Positions 1 to 7,591 of a DNA stretch of 46,651 nt are shown one piece after another. The notes under the pieces were generated by a model. That model had not been told where the DNA came from, made no database searches, and saw only the letters and a list, made by a program, of their open reading frames with translations. The stretch is taken from assembly GCA_038230975.1 (NCBI GenBank), contig JBBRMF010000007.1:1-46651 (forward strand). The letters are read 5' to 3'. Position 1 is the first letter of the stretch; every line of letters begins with the position of its first letter. The position numbers and the translations under genes were made by a program. The stretch comes from JANXVV01 sp038230975. Lineage in GTDB: Bacteria; Planctomycetota; Phycisphaerae; Tepidisphaerales; Tepidisphaeraceae.

Positions 1-3000
1 ACGGCGAATGCGCCCTGTCCTTCACCGCGCAACCAAAGAGTCGGTATTTGGATTTTCGGTTTTTCCAGACCGACCCAGTCAACCCGTTGGATCTGTTCCA
101 GTTTTTGTTCCGGCCCGCGGATCGAAAACATCCACTCCCGCTCCTGCGGTTTCTGGCCCGGCCAAGTCATGCCGGGTTCAGCGTGGATCGAAACTGTATT
201 CACCGCTTCGGCCTTGGGTTGTACCGCGCGCCCGGGCAGATCGAACCAGGTGCCATCCGGACGAATCAGTTCCACTTTATCGAGCTTAAAATCACCGAAC
301 GCGATCGCCTGTCGATTTAAAGCGGGCACCGCATGGGAGCGAGCCGGGCCGCGAAAAATCAATCCCAGTGATTCAGTCTCGTAAAACGCCTGATTGAACG
401 CACGCACTTCGGCGGCATCACCGGTAAGTTGGAAATCAACCAGGTATTGCGCATTTCCATCCTTGGTCTTCTGGAAATACCGAGTGGTAGCCTCCCAGGC
501 AACAGGTTCCGGAGGTAGACCGGTTTGAACGCTCAGCTCCTTGGTGCTGCCATCGGTCAACGTAACGATGGCATCCACCAAAGTAGGCTCGCGCAGACTG
601 AATCGATATGCGAATCCATCATAGAGCCCGTAACTTCGCGCTTTGATCTCGGGTCGCTTCTCCCCGAACGCCGGTGGCAAACGATACTCCACTTTCGCGA
701 CGGCGCGCAGCTCACTTTCTGAACCTACCAGTCGCAAAACGACTGTTTGTTCCGTCGCGCCTTTTTCCACAGGTTTAGGTAAACCGACTTTCAGCTGTTT
801 CAATGCCAGTGAGGATTCGTTTCGCCCCAACAGCGGAGAAGTCATGACCCCGACGCGCAAGGGTTCGGTTCCGTCGATCAAATCGATTTTTGCGTAGATA
901 TCGTCTGGCCGAGTCAGTTTAAACTCCGCGAAATGCTTTCCTTCGGCAACCAGGATCTGCTGGTAATTGGAAGCACGCTCGAACTTCACGCCGCGAATTT
1001 TGGCGAGATTTTCCGGCGATCCGATTAAATCCGCCCGAACCAACCAGGTCGGTTTTCCCTCTTCGATCCCGAAATAGCGTTCTCGCAATTGAACCGCCAG
1101 TGCATCCGGTTGACCGCTGACCTGGCCTACTTCCTCATCAAGCTGCCCGAACAACGCAATTTGCGATCCATCGTTAAACCACGCAATGGCCCTCAGCGGT
1201 GACTCCTCGGTCACCACGCCGCCGCAACTCAGAAACTCCGGCAATTCCTTGTGCGATGGATCGACCGTCGTATGTCGCATACGCCCGTCCTGAAGATACT
1301 CGTAATCGACCCGCACGATGCGCTTCAACTTCAGTTCCGGCCCACTCGGCCAGGCCTTCCATACCTTTACTTTACCGATGCCAGCCAACGTCTCTTCGCT
1401 GATATCGACCGCCAGCCCAATCTCATCCTGCCGGGTGGCCATTTCAGTGATCGAGAAAGGCAGCCGCGTCAGCATGCCACTTTTGAAAACAATATCCGCC
1501 GTTCCATCGAACGGTTTGGATACGCTGAATTCGAGTCTACCATCGGGCATTTTTTCAATCGGCACTTCCAGCACACCGCCCGGCCACAGGTTCGCCGGCA
1601 CTTTGTACTTCACGCTTTTCAGTGTATCCAGCGTGTCCCAATCACCCATCGGGCGAACTCGAACGCGCCAGTTAGGTTGGTCATTCAGGGTTCCGAGGTA
1701 GGTGCTCGTGGACTGCATCTCAATGCGGCGAGGGTCGGTATATTTTCCGCTTTCACCCAGTTCCACCCAATGAGAAAGCTCCTTCACCGATCCATTTGTA
1801 TAAAACACTTTGGCTCGAATGCGGAATTCTTTTTGGGTGCTGGCAGAGACGTTGAAGTTCATCGTGTTCCAGAACGCCACCCGCCGTTCATTCTCAAACG
1901 GCGGGCCGAAGTACCACTCGACACGCTCCATTTTTTGGAGCAGTTCATTGCGCGGTGAATACAGATCCAGCTCAACCCCGTACCAGACTCCCGCGCTACC
2001 CGTCTCAAGCTGCTTATAGGAACTGCGAATGTGAATGCTGTCATCCGCCGGCGATTGCAGGTTCGGCGACAATCGAACCGTTTTCACGGCGCCGTCGTTA
2101 AACGTGACCTCGGCGCTGATCGGGTCCCCCATAAGAGTAGAACCGAAATATCTAAACTTTCCTTTCGCGCCAATGGCCTGGCGCGTTTGCTCCACATTTC
2201 TGTGTGAGCCGTCCGGTGAACCGGCATTCCAGACCACTTTCACCACGTCCTTCAGGTCGGCCAGATTTCCGGTGATCTCTGTTTCCCACCACCAACTCGA
2301 AGTAGGTTTCCCTTTAACGTTGATTTTCCCTTCGTACCAATCCTTCCAACCAATCGCCAACCGACGATCCTCGGCCGTAGGGGCCGGCAGCTTGTAGGTT
2401 CCCTGAACGGTTCGCACCGGCGAGTGATCTTTGTAGGCGATCTTCGCCGTCACCGTCATTTCATTGCGCGGCAACGTACCCTGGACTCCGAAATACTCGT
2501 TTCGATCCGGGCTGCTGAATTCATCGGGCTTCTTGGGATCAACCGGAATGCTCCAATCCACATGATCCACCAGATCGACCGCCCGAGGATCACCGGCAAT
2601 CGTGGCGTGCATGAAAAACTGATGCGCGCGCGTCTCGGCATCAAATCCGCGATACTCGGCCTCCACATCCACCGCCAGATTTTCAAGATCCGGCTTCCCC
2701 GCTACATACCTTCCACCCGGACCCGCTTCCACCTTGATCCGCTCGTCGTCAACGACGACCGCCCAATCCATAAAATGAACTTCCTCGTCCAGCTTGTTAA
2801 ATGTGTCGGCCAAACCGTAATCGAGCCAGAAGTAACCGTTTTTTCCCCAGCCGGTGCCCCAGGAATTCATGACGAGAAATGCATTTTTCGTATCGTCAAA
2901 TCCCACGATGCACATCGCATGTCGACCGTGCGGTTGCCCGGGCCGCCGCTCGGCCATCCCGGCATCGTGAATCTTTCGATCGTAGATCTCCCAGTGGCCA

Positions 3001-3584
3001 CTCATGAATCGCGGCGTGACAATCACCCCGATCGGAACCACATGCCCGCGCTGAACCGCAGCGCGAATCGTATCTTTATGACGAGCGCTCCGGAAGGATC
3101 GAATCTTAAACAGCTTGGCTTCTTCAATCGCCGCGGCGGTCGGTTGGCCTTTAAAGTCGCCGGGTACATAGGGACACGTCGCGATCGTAGCGCAGCCTTT
3201 TTCCTTAAGTAACGTCAACCCGTTGAACACCTGCGAGCCCTCATCCTTGCCTTCGTTGATCTGGTTGTAAATAAATCGCGGCGAGAAGGTTCGCTGGACT
3301 GCATTCGGCGACCAACCCTGATCGACAGACTCCATGAAACTCTTCATTGCATAGGCCAGCGCCCAGGAAGTGCAATCCTGCATCTGCTGCTCGCCGGGCA
3401 CGGGAAGTTTACCGCGCAGATCGACGACGTAGTTTTCCGCATACCCCATCGGGGTTGCGGTCCACTCAGCCATCTTTGCAAACGCCTTGCGATCCGCAGC
3501 CGAAGCCCCCTGGCCGAATGCCGACAAAGCGGTCGACATCAATAACGCGCCTACACAAAAGGCATAAAGCCATCGTCGATTCAT
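1..3584 (-). CDS. Secreted C1 (papain-family) peptidase with nine tandem pYEATS-like domains, C-terminus off the window
   Basis: The reading frame runs without a stop from 3584 to the left edge, so at least 1194 residues are present and the end is missing. The start has a good ribosome site (GGGAG about 6 bases upstream) and encodes a hydrophobic signal peptide of about 24 residues ending near AFGQG. The papain triad is visible: C71 in QQMQDCTSWAL, H222 in RHAMCIVGFDD and N240 in MNSWGTGWGKNGYF. After residue 290 the protein consists of repeats of about 100-110 residues, each with a core such as VEWYFGPPF, VKYKVPANLWP or VEYRLPPAF followed by F.V/I.AKV.Y.DGS. Cores lie near residues 343, 452, 556, 658, 758, 863, 965, 1067 and 1165. 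The pattern resembles the prokaryotic YEATS beta-sandwich; that assignment is inference. It probably acts outside the cytoplasm. The peptidase call is firm, its substrate is unknown. Confidence 0.85.
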   Translation of the reverse strand, partial: MNRRWLYAFCVGALLMSTALSAFGQGASAADRKAFAKMAEWTATPMGYAENYVVDLRGKLPVPGEQQMQDCTSWALAYAMKSFMESVDQGWSPNAVQRTFSPRFIYNQINEGKDEGSQVFNGLTLLKEKGCATIATCPYVPGDFKGQPTAAAIEEAKLFKIRSFRSARHKDTIRAAVQRGHVVPIGVIVTPRFMSGHWEIYDRKIHDAGMAERRPGQPHGRHAMCIVGFDDTKNAFLVMNSWGTGWGKNGYFWLDYGLADTFNKLDEEVHFMDWAVVVDDERIKVEAGPGGRYVAGKPDLENLAVDVEAEYRGFDAETRAHQFFMHATIAGDPRAVDLVDHVDWSIPVDPKKPDEFSSPDRNEYFGVQGTLPRNEMTVTAKIAYKDHSPVRTVQGTYKLPAPTAEDRRLAIGWKDWYEGKINVKGKPTSSWWWETEITGNLADLKDVVKVVWNAGSPDGSHRNVEQTRQAIGAKGKFRYFGSTLMGDPISAEVTFNDGAVKTVRLSPNLQSPADDSIHIRSSYKQLETGSAGVWYGVELDLYSPRNELLQKMERVEWYFGPPFENERRVAFWNTMNFNVSASTQKEFRIRAKVFYTNGSVKELSHWVELGESGKYTDPRRIEMQSTSTYLGTLNDQPNWRVRVRPMGDWDTLDTLKSVKYKVPANLWPGGVLEVPIEKMPDGRLEFSVSKPFDGTADIVFKSGMLTRLPFSITEMATRQDEIGLAVDISEETLAGIGKVKVWKAWPSGPELKLKRIVRVDYEYLQDGRMRHTTVDPSHKELPEFLSCGGVVTEESPLRAIAWFNDGSQIALFGQLDEEVGQVSGQPDALAVQLRERYFGIEEGKPTWLVRADLIGSPENLAKIRGVKFERASNYQQILVAEGKHFAEFKLTRPDDIYAKIDLIDGTEPLRVGVMTSPLLGRNESSLALKQLKVGLPKPVEKGATEQTVVLRLVGSESELRAVAKVEYRLPPAFGEKRPEIKARSYGLYDGFAYRFSLREPTLVDAIVTLTDGSTKELSVQTGLPPEPVAWEATTRYFQKTKDGNAQYLVDFQLTGDAAEVRAFNQAFYETESLGLIFRGPARSHAVPALNRQAIAFGDFKLDKVELIRPDGTWFDLPGRAVQPKAEAVNTVSIHAEPGMTWPGQKPQEREWMFSIRGPEQKLEQIQRVDWVGLEKPKIQIPTLWLRGEGQGAFA

Positions 3585-3647
3585 TCAACTCTCCCGATCC
3601 ATTCGTCGTCTGCCCCAACTTACAGGTGAATGTTAGCAAAAATAGGA

Positions 3648-3902
3648 ATCCGCGCCTCCATTGGCGTGCAACTCGTCTATGTGGCGGTCCGGTGTTAGAA
3701 GGTGCCGAGAACGAAATTTCGGGTGCCATGGCCACGCGCGCCATCGACCCTTCGTACGCAAGGGAGTTCTCCGCGTGGCCATGTTCTTGCGGCGGAACAA
3801 AGAGGTGGCCACACCGACGCCGGGTTCGGTACGAAAGATCCTCCCCGGCGTGGCCATGGCACCCGATCGCCACAATGAAGAGCTACACGGCCTCCATTAG
3901 CC
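3648..3902. repeat. Long imperfect palindrome (family G)
   Basis: The left arm reads CGGGTGCCATGGCCACG near 3720 and the right arm CGTGGCCATGGCACCCG near 3850. A second inner match surrounds CGTGGCCATG near 3775, and weaker similarity reaches the outer ends (CCTCCATT near 3655 and 3892). The element fills the gap between two divergent genes. Overlapping open frames on both strands here are products of the palindrome, not genes. Confidence 0.6.
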
Positions 3903-4831
3903 ATTCGCGCTCGTCCTCTGTATTCTTCCCCGACTTGGTTTTACTCTCTGCCATTCTCCCGCTTTACGCTCGTGCGCTGCTGACCGCCGGTGCCATGGGA
4001 ACCGCCTGTGCCGTGCTGAGCGTGATCATCGTACTCCGCCGCTGGGCCTTTATTGGTGAAGGCATCGCCCACGCCGGCTTTGGCGGCATCGGAACGGGTT
4101 GGTTGCTATCGCTCGCTTTTCCCGTCTTCGCTCACACCAGCGCGGTCTACGCAGTGGCGGTATTGTTCTGTCTGGTCGTCTCTGTGTGTATCGGCTACGT
4201 CACGCGCGAACACGCCGACGGCGACGCTTTCGGGGATGATTCTGCCATCGGAATCTTCCTCGTCGCCAGCCTGGCCTGGGGATCGGTGGCGCTGGCGATC
4301 TACAACCAGCACCGACCGGGTGCCGATGCGGAAATGTGGGAGAAGTATCTGCTGGGTACCATCAACTATGTCTCCACGGAAACCATGTTGGCCACGATTG
4401 CTCTGTCGGCCGGAGTCGTCTTTGCGGTCGCCGCCCTCTTTAAAGAAATCCTCTACTACGCCTTCGATCCGCTGATGGCTCAAGTTTCTGGCGTGCGCGT
4501 GGGGGTACTTCACTATCTTCTGATGCTCCTGATGGCCATGACAATCGTCATCGGCATGCGCATCGCCGGCAGCCTTCTGGTCACCGCACTACTTGTACTC
4601 CCCGGTGCCACCGCCCTCATGCTCAGTCGGCGTTTGCAGTGGGTGATGACAATCTCGGTCCTCGTCGGTTTAATCGGCAGCCTCGGGGGATTGGCGATCA
4701 ATCACTCCATCTGGCCTTTCCTCCCCAGCGGCCCGGCGATCGTGCTGGTGCTGTTCGCCGAGTTTGTGATCGCCTACATCTGGACGCATTTTATCAGGCG
4801 GCTGTTGACCGCCCCTTCCTTCACGAACTGA
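3875..4831 (+). CDS. Metal (Zn/Mn-type) ABC transporter permease, ABC-3 family
   Basis: This is a polytopic membrane protein of about 318 residues with the ABC-3 signature near the N-terminus (VLRRWAFIGEGIAHAGFGGIGTG) and about eight hydrophobic segments. Family members (ZnuB, MntB, TroC/D) form the channel for zinc, manganese or iron uptake with an ATPase and a binding protein. Neither partner is encoded nearby, so it is an orphan in this window. The frame is open far upstream (from 3347), but that stretch overlaps the peptidase gene and the palindrome at 3648-3902. I chose the ATG at 3875, which has no clear ribosome site and lies in the palindrome arm; a start between 3875 and 3960 is equally possible. 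The 3' end overlaps the convergent next gene by 11 bases. Confidence 0.8.
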   Translation: MKSYTASISHSRSSSVFFPDLVLLSAILPLYARALLTAGAMGTACAVLSVIIVLRRWAFIGEGIAHAGFGGIGTGWLLSLAFPVFAHTSAVYAVAVLFCLVVSVCIGYVTREHADGDAFGDDSAIGIFLVASLAWGSVALAIYNQHRPGADAEMWEKYLLGTINYVSTETMLATIALSAGVVFAVAALFKEILYYAFDPLMAQVSGVRVGVLHYLLMLLMAMTIVIGMRIAGSLLVTALLVLPGATALMLSRRLQWVMTISVLVGLIGSLGGLAINHSIWPFLPSGPAIVLVLFAEFVIAYIWTHFIRRLLTAPSFTN

Positions 4832-5219
4832 TCCCATACGCCTCGCGTTCAAACGGATTGTCTCGATACGCATCTCCCCCGCGCAGTTTGACCACCCATG
4901 AGGCAATCCCATACGCCGGTAGAAACAGCGGCCCCCATCGTTCGCACTGTCGCACATGAACGCGCTCGTGCTCGCGCGACCATTCCAAACACGATCGATC
5001 GCGCCCTAACACGACATGTCCCAGCGTCATCGCCGAGGCACCTCCTTCTAACAAAGTCCATTCCGACAAAAGGTGGCCCACAAACCCACCGTAGATTTCC
5101 AGCACCCCGTCAACCCACTGCATCTTGCCGCCACTGATTAATGCCGGCATTCCCAGGCACAAACCGATGGCAGTTGTCGGCAATGACCAGGCATAGGCGA
5201 GAGCCCGCCAAGCCGTCAC
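4821..5219 (-). CDS. Small conserved membrane-associated protein with HExxH motif
   Basis: This 132-residue protein starts at GTG (5219) with GGAAG just upstream. The first 30 residues are hydrophobic. The conserved part reads TLGHVVLGRD, then REHERVHVRQCERWGPLFLPAYG, then GGDAYRDNPFEREAYG at the C-terminus. I recognise this as a widespread uncharacterised bacterial family. The segment H84-E85-R-V-H88 fits the zinc-metallopeptidase HExxH consensus and E125 in FEREAY could be a third ligand, but no peptidase activity is established for the family as far as I know. It overlaps the end of the convergent permease gene and lies directly left of the origin-like region, pointing away from it. Confidence 0.65.
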   Translation of the reverse strand: MTAWRALAYAWSLPTTAIGLCLGMPALISGGKMQWVDGVLEIYGGFVGHLLSEWTLLEGGASAMTLGHVVLGRDRSCLEWSREHERVHVRQCERWGPLFLPAYGIASWVVKLRGGDAYRDNPFEREAYGISS

Positions 5220-5851
5220 GCTTCCACCAAATTGGATACTTCATTTAAAACAGGTTCTGCCATCTCAGAATCCCCCTCAGAAACAGTTCAAGAACAACGT
5301 TATACGCAATCGACCCCATGAAAGTGTAACAAAATCTGTTCTGAAACGGCGCGGTTCTGGATTAATGGTGGATCAATTGTTCGTCATTTGCGGACAGTTT
5401 CGTGTCTGGCTCGTGTACGATCTGTGGACAACCTACAATTCTCGTCGACACCTCATTTTGGACAGTCCGTGGACAACCTGCCAGCACCTGTCGCGACAGG
5501 TTTTGGGGCGTGCCCTATTCTCGACAGGCAACCCCTCCGGCCGCGTGATCCCATCTCGAAACCTCCCATCTCATTTCCCGGCGCATCAATCCCTGTGACA
5601 GGTTATCCACACAAATCGTCCGATAACAATCAATGTAAATATATGTAAATCATAAACTTATGTGATTTGCATAGATTTTGTCCCCAATCGGCGCAAGAGC
5701 ATTACTAAGTCTACTATCCTAAAAGTTTCTATATAAGACTAAAGACGGTAGACTGATCAGGTTAGAAACTTGAATGAATTTTAACGCCCTTGCCGCACGA
5801 ACGACAAAGGCGTAATCTCTCATTATTGAACACTTGCGAAAGGCATTGGAC
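5220..5851. other. Gene-free origin-like region (candidate oriC)
   Basis: No credible gene lies in these 630 bases. They hold a perfect DnaA box TTATCCACA at 5603-5611, two near-matches in the other orientation (TGTGGACAA at 5423-5431 and CGTGGACAA at 5468-5476), and a strongly AT-rich stretch at 5621-5680 directly beside the perfect box. An imperfect palindrome lies at about 5643-5672, and a pair AGTCTAC/GTAGACT at 5708-5714 and 5748-5754. dnaN follows at once and the replication gene dciA comes next. Flanking genes mostly point away on both sides. This is what a bacterial chromosomal origin looks like, but dnaA is absent here and strand skew was not computed. Confidence 0.6.
5603..5611 (+). 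promoter_or_regulatory. Perfect DnaA box
   Basis: The sequence TTATCCACA matches the bacterial DnaA-binding consensus exactly. It lies about 240 bases upstream of dnaN and borders AT-rich DNA that could serve as an unwinding element. Confidence 0.65.
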
Positions 5852-6958
5852 ATGAAAGTGATTTGCAATCGGGGAGCCTTGCTTGAAGCCCTCACCGTCG
5901 CCGGTAACGTCGTTGCGGCTCGCACTCCCAAGCCCATTCTCCTGTGCGTTAAACTTTCCGCACAGGACAATGCGCTGACGCTGAGCGCCACCGATTTGGA
6001 AGTCGCCATCCGGTACACCGACAACCAGGTCCAGATCGAACAACCCGGTGAAGTGCTCGTTCCGGCCGACAAATTCCGGGACATCGTCCGCGAAAGTGTC
6101 GACGACACGCTCTCCATCGAAATCACCGGTGAGACCGCCAGCATTCGTGGGCAGGATTCGCATTTCAAAATTTTCACGCAAAAAGCCACCGATTTCCCAA
6201 ACATTCCCGAATTTGAAGGTGAAGCCGATTTTCAGATCATCGGCGGAGCGCTCAAGCAGTTGATCGCTCAGACCCTCTTCGCCGCTGCCAAAGAAAGCTC
6301 ACGTTATGCTTTCAATGGCGTGCTGCTCAACGCGAAGAACAAAAAAGTGCATATGGTCGCCACCGATGGTCGTCGCCTCGCCCAGGCGAATGGTGACCTG
6401 CTGAATAGTTCCAAGATCGATCTAGAGGGCGTTAAAGCCATTATTCCCGCCAAGGCTTTGCAGCTCATCGACAAACTCATCGATGATCCGGAAGAAGCGG
6501 TTGGCTTTCAAATCACCGAGACTCAGGTGATTGTCCACACCAGCAGCGCGACGCTGACCAGCAGCCTGGTGGAAGGCCAATTTCCCCCGTACGAAGATGT
6601 GATTCCGAAAGACACCGACAAGAAGATGATCGCCAGCACCGCCGACTTTCTCTCCGCCATTCGCCGCGCATCACTGCTGACGACGGAAGAAAGCAAAGGC
6701 GTGCGATTACACTTCAGCAAGAAGGGCCTGATTCTGACCAGCCGTTCCCCGGAATCGGGTGAAGCGACAATCACATTCCCCTGCAAGTTTGAAGGGGCCG
6801 ATGTTGAAATCGGCTTCAATCCGCAGTTCCTGGTGGATGCCCTGCGCGTCGTCGACAACGACGAAATCTCCCTGGAACTGACGGCCGCCAACCGCCCCGG
6901 GTTGCTCAAAGGCGGACCGAATTTTCAGTACGTGATCATGCCCGTGAATTTGCAGTAG
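5852..6958 (+). CDS. dnaN: DNA polymerase III beta subunit (sliding clamp)
   Basis: The 368-residue product has the normal length for DnaN and is alignable over its full length by eye. It begins MKVICNRGALLEALTVAGNVV and shows the expected landmarks: ATDLEVAIRY in domain 1, FAAAKESSRYAFNGVLL and VATDGRRLAQA in domain 2, and the C-terminal YVIMPVNLQ that matches the family ending (YVIMPMR-like). The dimeric ring holds the replicative polymerase on DNA. The frame extends upstream to a TTG at 5834, but the ATG at 5852 with AAAGG nine bases before it gives the standard N-terminus. The gene borders the origin-like region and precedes dciA with one hairpin between. Confidence 0.97.
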   Translation: MKVICNRGALLEALTVAGNVVAARTPKPILLCVKLSAQDNALTLSATDLEVAIRYTDNQVQIEQPGEVLVPADKFRDIVRESVDDTLSIEITGETASIRGQDSHFKIFTQKATDFPNIPEFEGEADFQIIGGALKQLIAQTLFAAAKESSRYAFNGVLLNAKNKKVHMVATDGRRLAQANGDLLNSSKIDLEGVKAIIPAKALQLIDKLIDDPEEAVGFQITETQVIVHTSSATLTSSLVEGQFPPYEDVIPKDTDKKMIASTADFLSAIRRASLLTTEESKGVRLHFSKKGLILTSRSPESGEATITFPCKFEGADVEIGFNPQFLVDALRVVDNDEISLELTAANRPGLLKGGPNFQYVIMPVNLQ

Positions 6959-6970
6959 GTGTGCATTTGC

Positions 6971-7033
6971 TGGCATGGGCGTCTCGCCCGTGCTGTTTTG
7001 CGGAAGAAATGCACGGGCGAGACGCCCATGCCA
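6971..7033. repeat. REP-like hairpin, family A copy 1
   Basis: A perfect 23-bp inverted repeat: arms 6971-6993 (starting TGGCATGGGCGTCTCGCCCG) and 7011-7033, with a 17-base loop. It lies between the dnaN stop and the dciA start. The same arm sequence recurs near 8830, 17144, 25692 and 32370, with a half copy at 37116. Confidence 0.9.
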
Positions 7034-7060
7034 CCCAAAAACATCGTATCGAGAATGACG

Positions 7061-7471
7061 ATGTCTCACTCTTCTGAACGTCTTCGAGAAGCGGAATTAA
7101 AGCGCGTCTCCCGTCTGAAGACGATCCATCATAAGCCAGTTGAACCCCTCGGCCCTCAATTGATCTCCTTCTTCAAGCACTCCGTCCAAAAGCGCCAGAC
7201 GCAGATGTCCAGGATCGCCGAAGTCTGGGCCAAGCTCGTTCCTGATCTGCTCAACGATCACTGTGCCCTTGAATCCCTTACGCGCGGCTCGCTGACCGTT
7301 CTCGTCGATACTTCCTCCCACTTGTATGAACTCAAGCAGCTATTGCTTGCCGGCTTGCAGCAGCAACTTTTGCTGGCCTGTAAAGCAACCGGCCTGCGAA
7401 AGATCACCCTCAAACCAGGCCGCTGGTATGAGGATGGTGATACAGATCATAAACCTCGCTTTGATCGATAA
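7061..7471 (+). CDS. dciA: DciA-type replicative helicase loader (DUF721)
   Basis: The product is about 136 residues. The N-terminal half carries the DUF721 pattern (ISFFKHSVQKRQTQMSRIAEVWAKLVP) and then GSLTVLVDTSSHLYELKQLL, which matches the GxLxVxVxSSxWxxEL core of the family. DciA helps load the DnaB helicase in bacteria that lack DnaC or DnaI, so its place next to dnaN and a candidate origin fits. The frame is open from 6959, but the upstream part is the REP hairpin translated. The ATG at 7061 is preferred over the one at 7055 because of the weak GAGAA site about seven bases before it. The C-terminal tail after residue 115 is polar and not conserved. Confidence 0.85.
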   Translation: MSHSSERLREAELKRVSRLKTIHHKPVEPLGPQLISFFKHSVQKRQTQMSRIAEVWAKLVPDLLNDHCALESLTRGSLTVLVDTSSHLYELKQLLLAGLQQQLLLACKATGLRKITLKPGRWYEDGDTDHKPRFDR

Positions 7472-7488
7472 AGCACTTTATCAACCGG

Positions 7489-7520
7489 GAATGAATAAGC
7501 TGGGGATAACTTATCCATTC
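7489..7520. terminator. Hairpin between dciA and the antiporter gene
   Basis: Arms GAATGAATAAG (7489-7499) and CTTATCCATTC (7510-7520) pair with one mismatch around a ten-base loop. The loop side contains GGATAACTTATCC, itself palindromic. No T-run follows, so termination is only a possibility. Confidence 0.4.
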
Positions 7521-7591
7521 TCGTTCGGGCGTCAGGAAATAGGCAAATTGGAGACTTCCGCTATGATCCCTGCGAACCGCAAGGACGCCGC

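Noticed and set aside
8..3212. Several plus-strand open frames of 60-260 codons
   Set aside because: They are shadows of the minus-strand papain-like gene, whose translation has catalytic motifs and clear internal repeats.
3347..3874. A 176-codon N-terminal extension of the metal permease
   Set aside because: It overlaps the start and signal peptide of the divergent peptidase gene and the palindrome, and has no membrane or family pattern.
3633..3904. Overlapping short open frames on both strands with peptides such as RVAMAP and WPRRG
   Set aside because: They are translations of the family G palindrome and mirror each other.
5365..5648. Two overlapping open frames of 77 and 86 codons in the origin-like region
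   Set aside because: Composition is not protein-like, they overlap in different frames and contain the DnaA box.
6959..7060. Upstream extension of dciA
   Set aside because: The peptide (WHGRLARAV...TGETPMPP) is the translated family A hairpin, which gives the same peptide at other sites.
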